Origin: Saitoella complicata NRRL Y-17804 | Taxonomy: Eukaryota > Ascomycota > Saitoellomycetes > Saitoellales > Saitoellaceae | Reading direction: 5' to 3' | Length of the DNA stretch: 64,000 nucleotides | Assembly (NCBI RefSeq): GCF_001661265.1 | Contig: NW_017566994.1 | Span: 620,001 to 684,000, forward strand | In this document: positions 31,041-41,893 of the stretch, piece after piece | Position numbering within the stretch: position 1 is the first letter of the stretch | Layout: every line of letters starts with the position of its first letter | Program-made: the position numbers and the translations under genes | The notes under the pieces: generated by a model | What the model saw: only the letters and a program-made list of their open reading frames with translations | What the model was told of the DNA's origin: nothing | The model's database searches: none

Positions 31041-34000
31041 GAGGTTTTTTCTGTGATAACGTCTACCGGCGTATATTACTAGCTAGCGCTGTGTATGATG
31101 GGACGACTCAAAGCTTGACATGTGCTACGATACGTAAGAGGGAGTGTGATATGAGTATACGCTTAGCAAGTCAATTGATCAGTAATATGCGAAATATTTG
31201 ACTGGTCTTACGGTCTCTCATTGCTTCCAAAGTAGTAGCCACACCCTGTGATTCCTCAGGTTCACCCACGCCCTTTGACCTCGGAACTTCGTCCTAAGTG
31301 ACTTCTGCTATCAGAACAGCAATACTGGAGGTTACCCATGTATCCTCCTAGTTCTTGGAGGTCCCTCACTTCCCAGGTAAAACCGTCCGTTATCCAGGAG
31401 TTAGGGTTCTTCAGGCACGCGTGCCGTAGACGTCCCTAGAGCCGCCCGCGATACGACAACGTCAATCAATACCGGAGCCGGCAACCTCCCAATATGTCTT
31501 CAGACAGGTGTGAACGACGTCCGTGCACGACGTGATAGGTTCATTTCGGACATCCTGAACTTCAAGCCTGAAGCATACACCTGCTCTTTTCGCTGCGACG
31601 AGTATCATATGACAACCCTCGAGGTCAGCAAGCTATATGCGGGATCCATGAGGTCATGAGATCACGCCGGTTACTGCGGCCAACCACAGCTCGATGATGA
31701 GCCAGGTCGACCCTCGGTATGCGACATCGAGGCAATACCAATGCCAATGGCAGTGTTGAACGCATGCATGCCTCTGTTCGTGTGGCTCGGACGATGGAAC
31801 CCGGATTGTACACCAGAGCTCACGTAGCCTCAGGAGGATGAGATAACTTCAAAAGCGACTGAACCGACCGAGCGGGGGCGTGACTTCAAAGCTCAGTCTG
31901 GGACAGGCGTCAATGTCGATGATGTGGAATGATCCCTCGGTGAATGAACTCTGAAGAAAACCGGCAACCATATGCTCGCGCGTACAAGGCCAGGAATCTC
32001 TCCACGATGCCTCTGGATCAAAATCAACCTAAGGTCTTCCTTGCGCGTCTACGGAACACGCTTCTTCTGGTCATCGCCTCACAAAGACAGCGACCTATGA
32101 CGGTTGACGTGGAGACCTTTGAAGGCGCTCTGAAGTCTCGTCATTAGCTCTGAGAGTAACATAAAGGTTGTATGCCTTTATCCACCGTGCTATGACACGC
32201 GACTTGAGTACACGTTGAGTGAGACCTGGCCACCGCGGTCAAAGCGAGCGACATGCGAAGTCAATTGTCGATGATTTTGGCTCGTCCTACCGTCTTTCTG
32301 TCGTTCTAATTTGATCTTCTTTCGTCAATGCCTGACAGGGACAGCACTGCGATAGGGTTAATGATGCATCTCCTCTAGCAAATTGGAGTTCCAGCGATGG
32401 AGTGCCCGAAGACATGGACACAACGCTGACCGTGTTCTTTGCCATAAGCATTGCCTTTCCGACATGCGAAGGATTGCAGCCTCAGCGCTCTGTTGTCTTC
32501 TGAGGACGCACAGGATGCCTAGCCGGGACCTCGCGGAGGTTGAAGATTTGAGCTTTCGCGGTGGTATGCTCATGTGACGATAATGACGTGTGGTACGAAG
32601 ATAACTGGACGATTTCATTGCAGGACTAGAGCAGTGAAGCTCCTGACTCTCTTCAACTCGGGATGTCAATTCTCACTGTCATCGTCTGCAGCGACTCAGA
32701 CGCTTGCAGCTCTCGCAGGGCCTTCGCTAAGCTCTGAAAGCGAGAGGGAGCCTATCCTATCAGAAAGTTTCGGTGAGTTGGGTTAGGGCCTCAGTCTAGG
32801 TGCCCTACGGATAAAACAAAGGAAACGGACACCGGAAGAACTGCCTACCGCTCGGTAGTAGACTCTACGGTCTACAGTTTAAGGGTTTGCTTACGTTAAA
32901 GCACGGTCTGTTCCCCCGTTTCGTGCTGATGATCTGACCTTACGCCATGGTTTTCCAATAATCACGAGGGACGCGTCTGGCCCCTTAAAATGTTCACATT
33001 GGTTACGTGGGCATTACACGCTTCAGGGATGCTCTGTTCGCGCAGCCGGTCAAGTGGGGTTCATGTCGAGCGCGGTACATGTCATAGTCTGCAGGACGGA
33101 TCTCTGTAAGGTTAAGCAGAGAGATTCCGCCGGTCCGCTTATGTTTAAGGGTTCGTGCAGGGAACGTGGAAGCATGCTGATCGCTGGACGAAGAGACTAG
33201 GTTGATGTCCCCACCTGTCTCTCAAAGTCTACGATCTACCAAGGGCAGGACTTGGGTGTATGGTCGCAGCTGCAGCTGGGCGACACTTTCTCCTTATCCC
33301 CGTTACAACGCGCATGGTCTCGTTTTTGTAAATGGAAAACGGCAGCATTAGGTCTTGACCACGCGTGCTTCACTTTGTAACTGCGGTTTTGGAGCCGGCA
33401 AACTGGAGAGAGCGTAATAGGTACGCCGTTGCGACATGCTTCATCACCAGCTTCAAGGCCATCCGAACATGTGTGGGTCATCCGATCGGCAAATCTTGAC
33501 TTGAGTTTTCTGAGACATGGAAATATTTAAAGCGTTCGGGTTGATGTCCCGCTGGGCGGTTCATCCCCGGACAGATTCAATTTCCCGTGATGTTTTAATT
33601 TCTCGGCTAATCTGACCCGAGACACGTCTTAATACTCTTCACAATTTTCACTGCATTCCAGCTGAGGCAGTCTACAATCTCTTGAAGTACTAATGACCTT
33701 GAAATGTACGGACCAGTTGGCAATGGTGGCACCAGCAGGTAGGCTGTTTACATTCTCAGTCCGCCGCAGCTGGCTGATCGAACCCGACGGAGTCTTGGTC
33801 GGACGTACGGTAAGAATTCAGGCGCAATTACCTCGCCGAAACCCTACTCGCGCACGTGTGCGCGCTGCTTCCGTCTTGCTGGAGGTCTCGAATGTATACC
33901 GGGAACTCTTAAGCCTTTGACCTTGCGTACCACGATGCTGGGCAAGGGCTTCTGATGTCATGCTTCGAAATGGAGGTTCCATGTGGAGAATACTATCATC

Positions 34001-34696
34001 TGTGGGGTAGAGAACAAGGGATCGGTCTGATTTTGAGGACCTCGGCAAGCGGTTGGCGTTCAGATGGGCTCAGCGTCTCATGGGAAGATACATTTGCGGA
34101 TCATCTCCTGCAAGGCGGCATGATATTCATTGCTGTCGTGAGTGGGAGTGGACTGGGTTACGATCACGACATGCCTCGTGTTCATCACGAATGGTGCGAG
34201 TCTTGTTGAAGAGCCGTTTGATCATGTTGTACCACGCGTTCTTTCCTGTTACACATGATCGAAAATAAGGGATGGCCGGCGAGAAAACACCTCGGTTGTG
34301 TCACCACTTACGGCTCGGCATGACTCCTTCGAGGATGAAGACCCTTATAAATAACCCATTTAGAGTTTACCGCTCCCGTGGCTCATGAAAGAGGACAACA
34401 ACACGCCGTGAGGGTCGTGAGATGTTATGTCAGCTCTTAAAATGTTGACCGTAGCACGGGACAGAGTGGAGGTGGTGGTCGAAAGCGGGGTGAAAGGCCA
34501 AGAGCGGCCGGTGAAGAGGCAAGAAACGGTGTGAATGGCGCTGTCCCGACCATCGACCGCCTCCAGTTGGGCTCCAGGAAGCCTATAAGAAGGGCTCCCG
34601 TCCGCCCCAAATCCCATCCCCATCGACCCAAGCAGAGTACCTCTTCACTTCAACAACCACACTCTTACCTCACAACTACCAAAACACTCCATCAAC
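31041..34696. other. Large gene-poor interval
   Basis: In these 3.7 kb only short, unconserved frames occur on either strand. I see no transposon ends, tRNA or tandem repeat. Three TTTAAGGG/CCCTTAAA octamers fall at 32878-32885, 32982-32989 and 33144-33151. A C/A-rich leader with many CAA triplets begins near 34610 and leads into the next gene. Confidence 0.45.
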
Positions 34697-35296
34697 ATGC
34701 AGATCACCGCTCTCGCTGTCGTCCTCACCTTGGGCATCAACTTGGTTGCCGCTGCTCCGGTTGCTGGCCCGAACTCACACAGCTCCCACAAATCCCAGCC
34801 TGCTATTGTTCTCGTCGGCGATGGTAACGGTAACTTGGACGGAGACGGCAACATCGTTGTGCCCGGCCGCGGTGGAGCCGCCGTCGTCGGATCCGGCAAC
34901 GGCAACGCCGACGGCGACTTCAACCGTGTTTCCCGTCGTGAGGCGAACTCTAAGCACAGCTCGCCGAGCAACAAACAACCTACCGTTGCTATTGTCGGTT
35001 CTGGCAATGGTAACTTGGACGGAGATGGTAACTTCGTCCTTACCGGCCCTGGTGGGTTGGCTATCGTTGGATCCGGCAACGGCAACGGCGACGGCGACTT
35101 CAACCGTGTTTCCCGTCGTGAGGCGAACTCTAAGCACAGCTCGCCGAGCAACAAACAACCTACCGTTGCTATTGTCGGTTCTGGCAATGGTAACTTGGAC
35201 GGAGATGGTAACCTCGTCTTTACCGGCCCTGGTGGGTTGGCTATCGTTGGGTCCGGCAACGGCAACGGCGACGGAGATGGCAACCGTGTCTATTAG
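34697..35296 (+). CDS. Kex2-type secreted repeat precursor (60-residue units)
   Basis: A single exon of 199 residues from ATG 34697, preceded by a CA-rich leader. A signal peptide (MQITALAVVLTLGINLVAAA) is followed by three units of about 60 residues separated by VSRREANS, with Arg-Arg pairs at 80-81 and 140-141, exactly 60 apart. Each unit holds two half-repeats of the form hydrophobic strand, then G-[DS]-GNGN-x-DGD-x-N, e.g. GSGNGNLDGDGN, making six in all. Units 2 and 3 are nearly identical; unit 1 has diverged. This is the layout of fungal Kex2-processed repeat proteins, which release several similar peptides in the late Golgi. The Asp/Asn/Gly loops resemble calcium-binding or beta-strand repeats, but no known family was recognised. 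Confidence 0.85.
   Translation: MQITALAVVLTLGINLVAAAPVAGPNSHSSHKSQPAIVLVGDGNGNLDGDGNIVVPGRGGAAVVGSGNGNADGDFNRVSRREANSKHSSPSNKQPTVAIVGSGNGNLDGDGNFVLTGPGGLAIVGSGNGNGDGDFNRVSRREANSKHSSPSNKQPTVAIVGSGNGNLDGDGNLVFTGPGGLAIVGSGNGNGDGDGNRVY
34921..35280 (+). repeat. Tandem 180-bp repeat, two copies
   Basis: Bases 34921-35100 and 35101-35280 differ at only 7 of 180 positions, and the first 110 or so bases are identical. The period is an exact multiple of three (60 codons). The differences sit at two silent or conservative spots and the last ten bases. Confidence 0.97.
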
Positions 35297-35862
35297 GTGC
35301 CATCGTGTTGGTGCTTGAGTTTACTTTGGTCTTTAGTATTTTGTACGATATTTTCCGTATGAAGTGAAGTTGAGTTTGGGGGGATCTGTATGGGCAAAAG
35401 GAAACGGTTGGCCACTACTCTTAGGGTTTAGTCAATCAAAGCTGTATCTTTTACTAAACATTGTGCAACTCTCAAGCATCGTAAGATGAGCACCTGATTG
35501 CAAGTCAAAGTTCCGATTCAACACATTCTGTCAACTTCAGTACTTACCTCACACCGCAGCCCGCATGAACCCACACGAACCCGCAGTTTCGAGCTCGGTA
35601 GTTTTAGCCGTCGGCCGCGGCCCGCTTCAACTTGGCAGAGATGAACTCGGTCAACGAGGATTATGATGACGTTTGGAGCGGCTACGGAACGCAGAACCGT
35701 TATTGATACCTCTTATCAGCCTATGGATACGATCCGCTGAGGCATATATCGGCTTCACCGCTTCACCGGTCGGTGACTTGATCCGTGACGGGTAGGGAAT
35801 GATCTCGTGGGATCAAGCTGGACAACACCAAGTGCTACATTCGTTTTGGAAAATACGTCGAG
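35297..35862. other. Intergenic, repeat precursor to DxD glycosyltransferase-like gene
   Basis: This 566-bp stretch has the 3' flank of the secreted precursor and the promoter of the next gene. No other feature was seen. Confidence 0.4.
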
Positions 35863-37167
35863 ATGTACTTGATGGCTTCGACGTACTGGAGCTTATTCTC
35901 CTCACGACACAGGCGGCACGCATTGCCTTTTGTGGCCGCCTTGACGATCTTCCTCCTCGTCTCCTTCCTCAACTATCCCGCCATGCCCCGACCGAAGCCG
36001 AATCTCATTTTGACATCCGTTTTAGATGCGTCTTGGAAAGACCAACTCGTCATATTCTTCAGCTCGCTGGAGTCCTCCCTTGGCCGCGAACTGCTCCTCT
36101 CTCAACGACACACTCATCGGCATCCCTCACCGGCGAGGGTGGATGTGAAAATCGTCATTCCAGATAAGATTGCTGGTGTATATCTTCCAGCTACATTCGT
36201 CGAGTTAGAGAAGAGATTTCCGTTCGTCGAGTTCGTGGGAGGCTTACCGGAGGGTAAGGTGGAGTTACAGCGGTTTACGGCGTATACACGACTCGTTGGT
36301 ACACAAAACGCGAAAGCTACTCCAGATCCCGAAGCGTGGGCAAATATATACGACAAGATCTTCGTGACCGACCTTGACGTTGTTTTTCAACGCAATCCGT
36401 TTTCCTTTCCCATGAAAAAAGGACATTCATTGGCGTTTTTCGCCGAGTGGGAAGGGATGAAGATTGGGCAGTGCACGACGAACATGATGTGGTTACATTC
36501 ATGTACACCATACCTTATCAGCTCAGCGGAAATGCAGTACTATAGGCCGTTAGAGAGGATCTGCGCAGGCACTACAATCGGGACAGCACAGGCCGTGGCA
36601 GTTTATCTGCAAACGATGCACGAACTCCTGAGTGTCTCCAGCTACACCTGCAACGACCAAGCCCTCCACACCCACCTCTACCACTCTGCCCTCATGAATC
36701 GCAGACTACAAGAAGCTGGGTTAAAAAGTGATGGTGTCTGGTTAGTCCCGAATCAGGAAGCGTTGATTGGGACGGTTGGATGGACTCCGATCGTGCTGTA
36801 TAATGCGTGGGGAGAGGTGGTGAATGAGAAGGGTGAGGTGCAAGTTGCTGTTCATCAGATTAAGCACCATGACGCTCTCCACAATCTGGTGCGAATGAGG
36901 TATGCGTATGGTGTCGGTGAAATTGGTACCGGTAGCCACCCAGACTGGCGCATGAGGATAACGGATAGAGTGGAAGAGAAGGAGTTGGATAGACATGGGA
37001 TGGTGAGGTGGAAGTTCGAGGGAGTGCAGGAAGGGATGTGTGCGGAATTTCCGGGATCGGGATGTTCGTGTCGGTGGAAGGATTGTCAGTACAACTATAC
37101 GTTTTTCGACAGGCCGGGGAAGCCGCAGCCGCAGTCGCAGTCGCAGCTGGAGTTCAAATTGGAGTAG
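35863..37167 (+). CDS. Type II membrane glycosyltransferase-like protein (DxD)
   Basis: A single exon of 434 residues. A basic N-terminal tail (SSRHRRHA) and one hydrophobic anchor at about 21-37 (LPFVAALTIFLLVSFLN) give the type II topology usual for Golgi glycosyltransferases. Within the lumenal part, NIYDKIFVTDLDVVFQRNPF carries a DLD triad at 170-172, the expected nucleotide-sugar metal site, followed by SFPMKKGHSLAFFAEW. A Cys-rich C-terminal region (CAEFPGSGCSCRWKDC) and a Gln/Pro tail end the protein. I do not recognise the exact family; glycosyltransferase is inferred from topology and DxD context. It fits the local run of glycosylation genes. Confidence 0.65.
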   Translation: MYLMASTYWSLFSSRHRRHALPFVAALTIFLLVSFLNYPAMPRPKPNLILTSVLDASWKDQLVIFFSSLESSLGRELLLSQRHTHRHPSPARVDVKIVIPDKIAGVYLPATFVELEKRFPFVEFVGGLPEGKVELQRFTAYTRLVGTQNAKATPDPEAWANIYDKIFVTDLDVVFQRNPFSFPMKKGHSLAFFAEWEGMKIGQCTTNMMWLHSCTPYLISSAEMQYYRPLERICAGTTIGTAQAVAVYLQTMHELLSVSSYTCNDQALHTHLYHSALMNRRLQEAGLKSDGVWLVPNQEALIGTVGWTPIVLYNAWGEVVNEKGEVQVAVHQIKHHDALHNLVRMRYAYGVGEIGTGSHPDWRMRITDRVEEKELDRHGMVRWKFEGVQEGMCAEFPGSGCSCRWKDCQYNYTFFDRPGKPQPQSQSQLEFKLE

Positions 37168-37727
37168 AATTAGATATCATATTAGCCAGCAACACTCTAC
37201 AATGGAGATGTTGAGAGGGTTCCCAACAGTCCTTGGTTCAAGTTTTAGGGTTTCCTTGACAACTACTAATATAAGCGGACATCGGCTAAAGTGACGGCTC
37301 GCGCTCGGCTGAGGAAGCCTTGGACATACGAACACAGCCACTGCTCTTCAACTCCATGGCCAACTCTGAGCAGGGAATAGCATAGACTCCTACAAGTTCC
37401 AGTTGAACAATGCTATCCAAGGAAGGACCACCAACCTTGGAATCTTGCTGAATACCTGTAAGAGTCAAAAGTCGGACCGCACGGCTGCCGTGTCTAAACA
37501 TAGCACGGCTGGGATGCAATGTGGGGGAGATGAGCTCTAGAGCTTGGATCAGCACTACCACACACGTCAAAGGCACAGCATCCTGTAACAGCTGTAATGT
37601 CAACCAAGGTCGTTTCAGTGATGCCTTGCTCTTCTTCAGCCGTGTCAGCTGGGTATAAAGTCCGCCTTTTGTCTTCTCCAGTTGAGTTTCCTTCCGCATA
37701 CATTCCAGACCAGTACTAGTAGCTAGG
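37168..37727. other. Intergenic, 560 bp
   Basis: This contains the 3' flank of the glycosyltransferase-like gene and the promoter of the App1-like gene. Reverse-strand frames here are shadows with no domain. Confidence 0.4.
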
Positions 37728-39248
37728 ATGATTATCAGCACTATCACCTTCGTCGCTCTCGCCGCATCCGTTAAGGGACAGGTAGTTTCCTCTGCTACTG
37801 CTGCTGTCGGATCTGCCGTAACCGGCGCAACCTCCGCAGCTGGATCTGCTGTATCGTCAGCTACCGCTGCCGTCGTTTCCGCCGCCTCCTCCATTGCCGT
37901 CTCGGACCTTCCTCTTCCCTCTGGGTTCCCGACGTCTTTGGCTAACTACACCGACATCCTTTCCGGCACTCTCAACTTCCCCAATGCGTCCACTATTGAG
38001 TCAGACCTGAACCTTAACGACACGGAGGTTGCTCAGTTGCCGCTGAGTGCCTTGGTTATTCCGGGCTACGCCAACTTTACCAATGGAACCTGGAACTTGC
38101 GGGTACAGGGATTGGCTTATAAGCTCCCCGCGTTGAATGATTCCCAGTTAGATGATGCCGCGGACAAGTATTTGCCGGGTGTGGGTAACTTGACACTCAA
38201 CTCTACCGAAGAGACCCTTCTCCGCAACAGGACACATGATCTGTTGGCTATTCCTCATTCGAACGAGAATTTGACGTTCTTGGTTTCCGCGTCCAATTCG
38301 TCGACGAGTGTAGTGAACATCACCTTGTCTCAGCCGACCGATGCAAGTGGTGAATTCGACGAGTTCGTCATGTTACCCTCCTCCCTCGGCTTGAGCAACT
38401 CCTCCACAACCCAACACATAACTCTCTACGGCCAGAACCTTTCCGGCCCCGCAAACGGCTCTGCAATCCTCGTCCCAACCTCCGGTTACTCCATCGTCTC
38501 CGACATCGACGACGTCCTCCGCATCACGAAAGTCTACCAACCCATCACCGGGCTCCGCAACTCCTTTGCAGAGAAATACGTTAATCTTCCGGGGATGCCA
38601 GAGTTATTTGAGCACTGGGAGAGTACGTTACCGGGGGTTGCGTTTCATTATGACACGACTACGCCGGCGCAATTGACGAGGACGTATGTTGAGTATTTAT
38701 TTGGGAATTATCCAGTGGGGTCGTTGGATATGCGGCCCATTAACCTTACCGAGCCGTCTGCTATCTTCGACGCGAGGCAGACGTCCCTCGTGAGGTTGTT
38801 CGAGACATTCCCGGACCGCAAGTTCGTTCTAATTGGCGACACCTCCTCCTCAACCCTCCTTTCCGCCTACCCCTCCATCGCACAACAATTCCCCGACCAG
38901 ATTGGGTGTATCTTTATTCGTAACACCTCCGCCACTGATGGTGCGGATGAACTCCCCTTTGATACTTCCGGTTTTGCAAACCTATCGAATTCGACATACT
39001 TTTTTTACACGGTGCCGGAGGATTTGTATAACCTAAATATTAATGGGGGACAGTGTCGCAACGATTCGATCCCGCAGAATTTGACGTTTGGGGAGATGGG
39101 AGGGCCGTTCACGAATGGAAGTACGAACCCGTTGAGTAGCTCTTCGAGTGACAGTACCAGTACGAGCGGGGCAAGGATTGTTGGCGCGGGCTTGGGGACG
39201 GTGGTCGTCGCAATGATTGTGGGAGTGATCAGTGGTGTTGGGTTTTAG
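37728..39248 (+). CDS. Secreted/GPI-type protein with App1-like (DUF2183) phosphatase domain
   Basis: A single exon of 506 residues. A signal peptide (MIISTITFVALAASVKG) precedes an Ala/Ser/Val-rich stretch. The central domain has SDIDDVLRITKVY (a DxDx[TV] motif of HAD-like phosphatases), then AEKYVNLPGMPELFEHWES, GSLDMRP and FPDRKFVLIGDTS, which matches the DUF2183/App1 phosphatidate-phosphatase catalytic region. Many N-glycosylation sequons (NYT, NAS, NLT, NGT) indicate passage through the secretory pathway. The C-terminus is Ser-rich and then hydrophobic (GLGTVVVAMIVGVISGVGF), typical of a GPI-anchor signal. Yeast App1 is cytosolic, so a surface form is a fungal variant. The substrate is not known; a lipid phosphate is plausible. 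Confidence 0.8.
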   Translation: MIISTITFVALAASVKGQVVSSATAAVGSAVTGATSAAGSAVSSATAAVVSAASSIAVSDLPLPSGFPTSLANYTDILSGTLNFPNASTIESDLNLNDTEVAQLPLSALVIPGYANFTNGTWNLRVQGLAYKLPALNDSQLDDAADKYLPGVGNLTLNSTEETLLRNRTHDLLAIPHSNENLTFLVSASNSSTSVVNITLSQPTDASGEFDEFVMLPSSLGLSNSSTTQHITLYGQNLSGPANGSAILVPTSGYSIVSDIDDVLRITKVYQPITGLRNSFAEKYVNLPGMPELFEHWESTLPGVAFHYDTTTPAQLTRTYVEYLFGNYPVGSLDMRPINLTEPSAIFDARQTSLVRLFETFPDRKFVLIGDTSSSTLLSAYPSIAQQFPDQIGCIFIRNTSATDGADELPFDTSGFANLSNSTYFFYTVPEDLYNLNINGGQCRNDSIPQNLTFGEMGGPFTNGSTNPLSSSSSDSTSTSGARIVGAGLGTVVVAMIVGVISGVGF

Positions 39249-39384
39249 GTTTGGGAGTAATTGAGGTTGGGATAGGGACAGATTTAGCTTTTGTTTGGAC
39301 GGTTTGTGTACGATTTTGCTAAGGTGTTTCGCAATATACCCTCATCTGTATCTGACAAGCAACTCATATCATAACGATAGCCGT

Positions 39385-39654
39385 CTAAGCACACGCCTCG
39401 TTGCCATTGACCGCGTCCACACCGATGCTCTGCCTCTTGCAGTTGATCTTCTCATCATTGACAGCGCCCACAGCGACGGCCGAGGAAGAAGCTTGCAAAG
39501 AAGCGATATATGCCTTTCACAATGATTTTAGTGGGATAGTGAATGAGTGTTGGGGTACAAGGACAATTACCTCAGCATCGGGACCAGGAACGGGAGCTGC
39601 CGTGGTGCCGGCGATGATGAGCGCAGTAGCGAAGAGCAAGATAGCAAGCTTCAT
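39385..39654 (-). CDS. Small secreted protein (70 residues)
   Basis: Two exons (39654-39571, 39513-39385) joined across a 57-nt intron (GTAATT...GAAAG, phase 0) give 70 residues. The sequence begins MKLAILLFATALIIAGTTAAPVPGPDAE; exon 2 starts AYIASLQASSS. A signal peptide ends near TTA or TAA. The mature part has a KINCKRQS site with a Lys-Arg pair and finishes NGNEACA, so two cysteines could pair. The second splice acceptor choice gives the only frame that is open to a stop and keeps both cysteines. Organisation parallels the gene at 30680-31040, suggesting a shared origin. No known family; effector or pheromone-like roles are guesses. Confidence 0.65.
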
Positions 39655-41893
39655 GATAGAATTTCTCAGAGTCAACCTGGGAGTTTGCACGTCTGAGGTT
39701 GCTGGGCCAGTTGTGTACACGGATCTAAGGCTCTCATGTCGTTTATGTATTTTGAGGCAGCGAGGAGCTTGGAGGACCCAGCCGCGGGAGCCTCCCATAT
39801 CCCGCAGCTTTATGACGTATGTAGGAAGACCAAGACTCTTATAAACTCTGCATTAAGAGGGATGAGGAACACACTTGTGCCTAAAGTTGCCAGGGCTGCA
39901 TGCTCCCGGGGACAGACCCTTAAATTGTGATGCAAATCAACTGTCAGGTGCGGTTTCACATTCCGTGTGAAGTCATGATCATCTTTTCAAAAAGCTGCTG
40001 CTGGTACTCATGATCTGTCCGTACATGAAGGGCTCCCTACTCATTTTTATGTCAATGATCATGACCATGTCTGCCGCCGTTGCGTGGACCTCGTAGTGCC
40101 TCCCTTCTCTGATCTCCTCTCATGGCGCCGGCGTGCGAATTCGAGGCGCTTCGCAAACACGTCTAGCCCCCCAAGCACCTCCAACCGATTCTTGTCACAG
40201 TTGCTGTTACAACACCTGCATCTTGGGTTCTTCAAAGCCCGTTTTTAAGAGGACCGTCCATCGATACTTCGATTTTCGCCTAGTACTCAGAAGCAGAAAA
40301 CACGACCATCCACCCACAGGGAGAATCTTCACGGCATGTTTGGAGTTTATGCATCTTGTGTAATGACCATTCAAAACGTCGAAGGAAATTCAAGAGCCTT
40401 CCTCTGTACCCAAACCTCGGATCAACTTATCGCACGTGCACGATACCGGTACCATCAAGCTTGCGCCGATCAGCAATACGGGTACCAGGGCAGCCGCGGC
40501 CATGGACACTGGTTTTGATAAGTGACAGAATCGTTCTTCACACTTTGCTTGCAAACGACTTGGACATCAATGGTTGAGGATATGTGTTCGCTTTTATGTC
40601 GCGCACGGACCGCGGTATACGCGGCCATCTCGAAAAAGAATTCGAAGACTGCGGATGCAAGCATCTGAATTCCGCGGATATTAATAAGTTCGATCGAAGA
40701 GACTGTGAGGGGCAAGCGTCTCGCACTCCCGCGATCCAGCGACCCCATCCATGCTCGCCGGCCATGGATCGCAGATCATCTCGATCCCGGAGTTGCGAAA
40801 ATTGAGGCTTACGATGACAGTCCTTCAAGGGTCTCTCCACGTTCTAAATGTCCCTACCCGCGATCCAAGCCCGGGGCCGTCTCTGGGCGTCCACCTGAGC
40901 GCTATAGTACGCCAACCAAAAAAAAAAAACTCCGGCCTCGACCCGAAAACTCGGTGAAATTTTCTGTTTGGGGGAGGGATAAGCTTATCGCCGCTTGCGC
41001 TTCAAGCATCTAAAAATCGCCGAATTCATGCCTTTGCTCAGCCCATCCGGGAACGAATCTGCATGACAGCCGTAGGTGATCGACAGCATGATCGTGCCTG
41101 ATCTGCTTGGCTTTGTTCTCCCGTCTGCTCGCTCATCATCCCATCTCACGCATTTGTAGGGCTCAAGGAGGAGTGAAGGACGGGTAATTTAGGATACGAG
41201 AGCTCGCCAAATATCTCCCAAACAACAAAAGCTTCCTTTGTCCTACAGGTGTTCCTCATTCGACCAATCAAATTGAGAGAATGACAGGTAGCGGTTGAAC
41301 CTAGAACTCGGGCACGAAAACCCGATCTGCGCCTTAAACTCCGAAGTGTTTCACGTCGGCTGGATGGATGTGCGGGTACCCAGGTGTTGATGCAATTAAG
41401 TACTACTCAAAGAAATTGAGCTCGACAATCTTCAAGGGACTGACAGAACCAACGGTGTCGAAGAGCCTTGACAGCTGCTACGACGGTCGCGGCAGACCAC
41501 GCTCGTTCAATTGAGAAGAGCTGAATCAAAAACGGCTTCGACAGCTCAGTACTGCGCCTCGGTCTCACCAATACTGCAACCACTAACGTCCTTCAGAGCT
41601 CAAGACCTCGACAAGCTGTCACCATAGTCCGACAGGTGTAAAGGACCAGATCACCGTCAATTGAGAGCCGAGCACCTGGGAAGACAATAACTTGCATTCT
41701 CGAGCCTATCGATCTCCTCGTCGATCATTCAAGAGATTTCGGCGGAGACCATCATCCTTCATCTGACGTGATAGGCCAGACACGGCGCAGATCACATAAT
41801 ATTCGCTGAGGATTCTAAATCACCGAAAACATTTGGATCGAACGACATCAACGACACCTGTTCAATCACCCGTCCACATTCACACACTCTTCA
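39655..41893. other. Gene-free spacer upstream of the GPCR
   Basis: 2.2 kb without a credible gene. A run of 12 A begins at about 40919. No tRNA or mobile element was recognised. The last part must contain the GPCR promoter and leader. Confidence 0.45.

Noticed and set aside
34645-35283. 212-codon open frame on the minus strand through the secreted repeat gene
   Set aside because: It is open only because the plus-strand repeats avoid complementary stops; Pro/Leu/Ser-rich nonsense with no signal peptide, while the plus frame has one and Kex2 sites.
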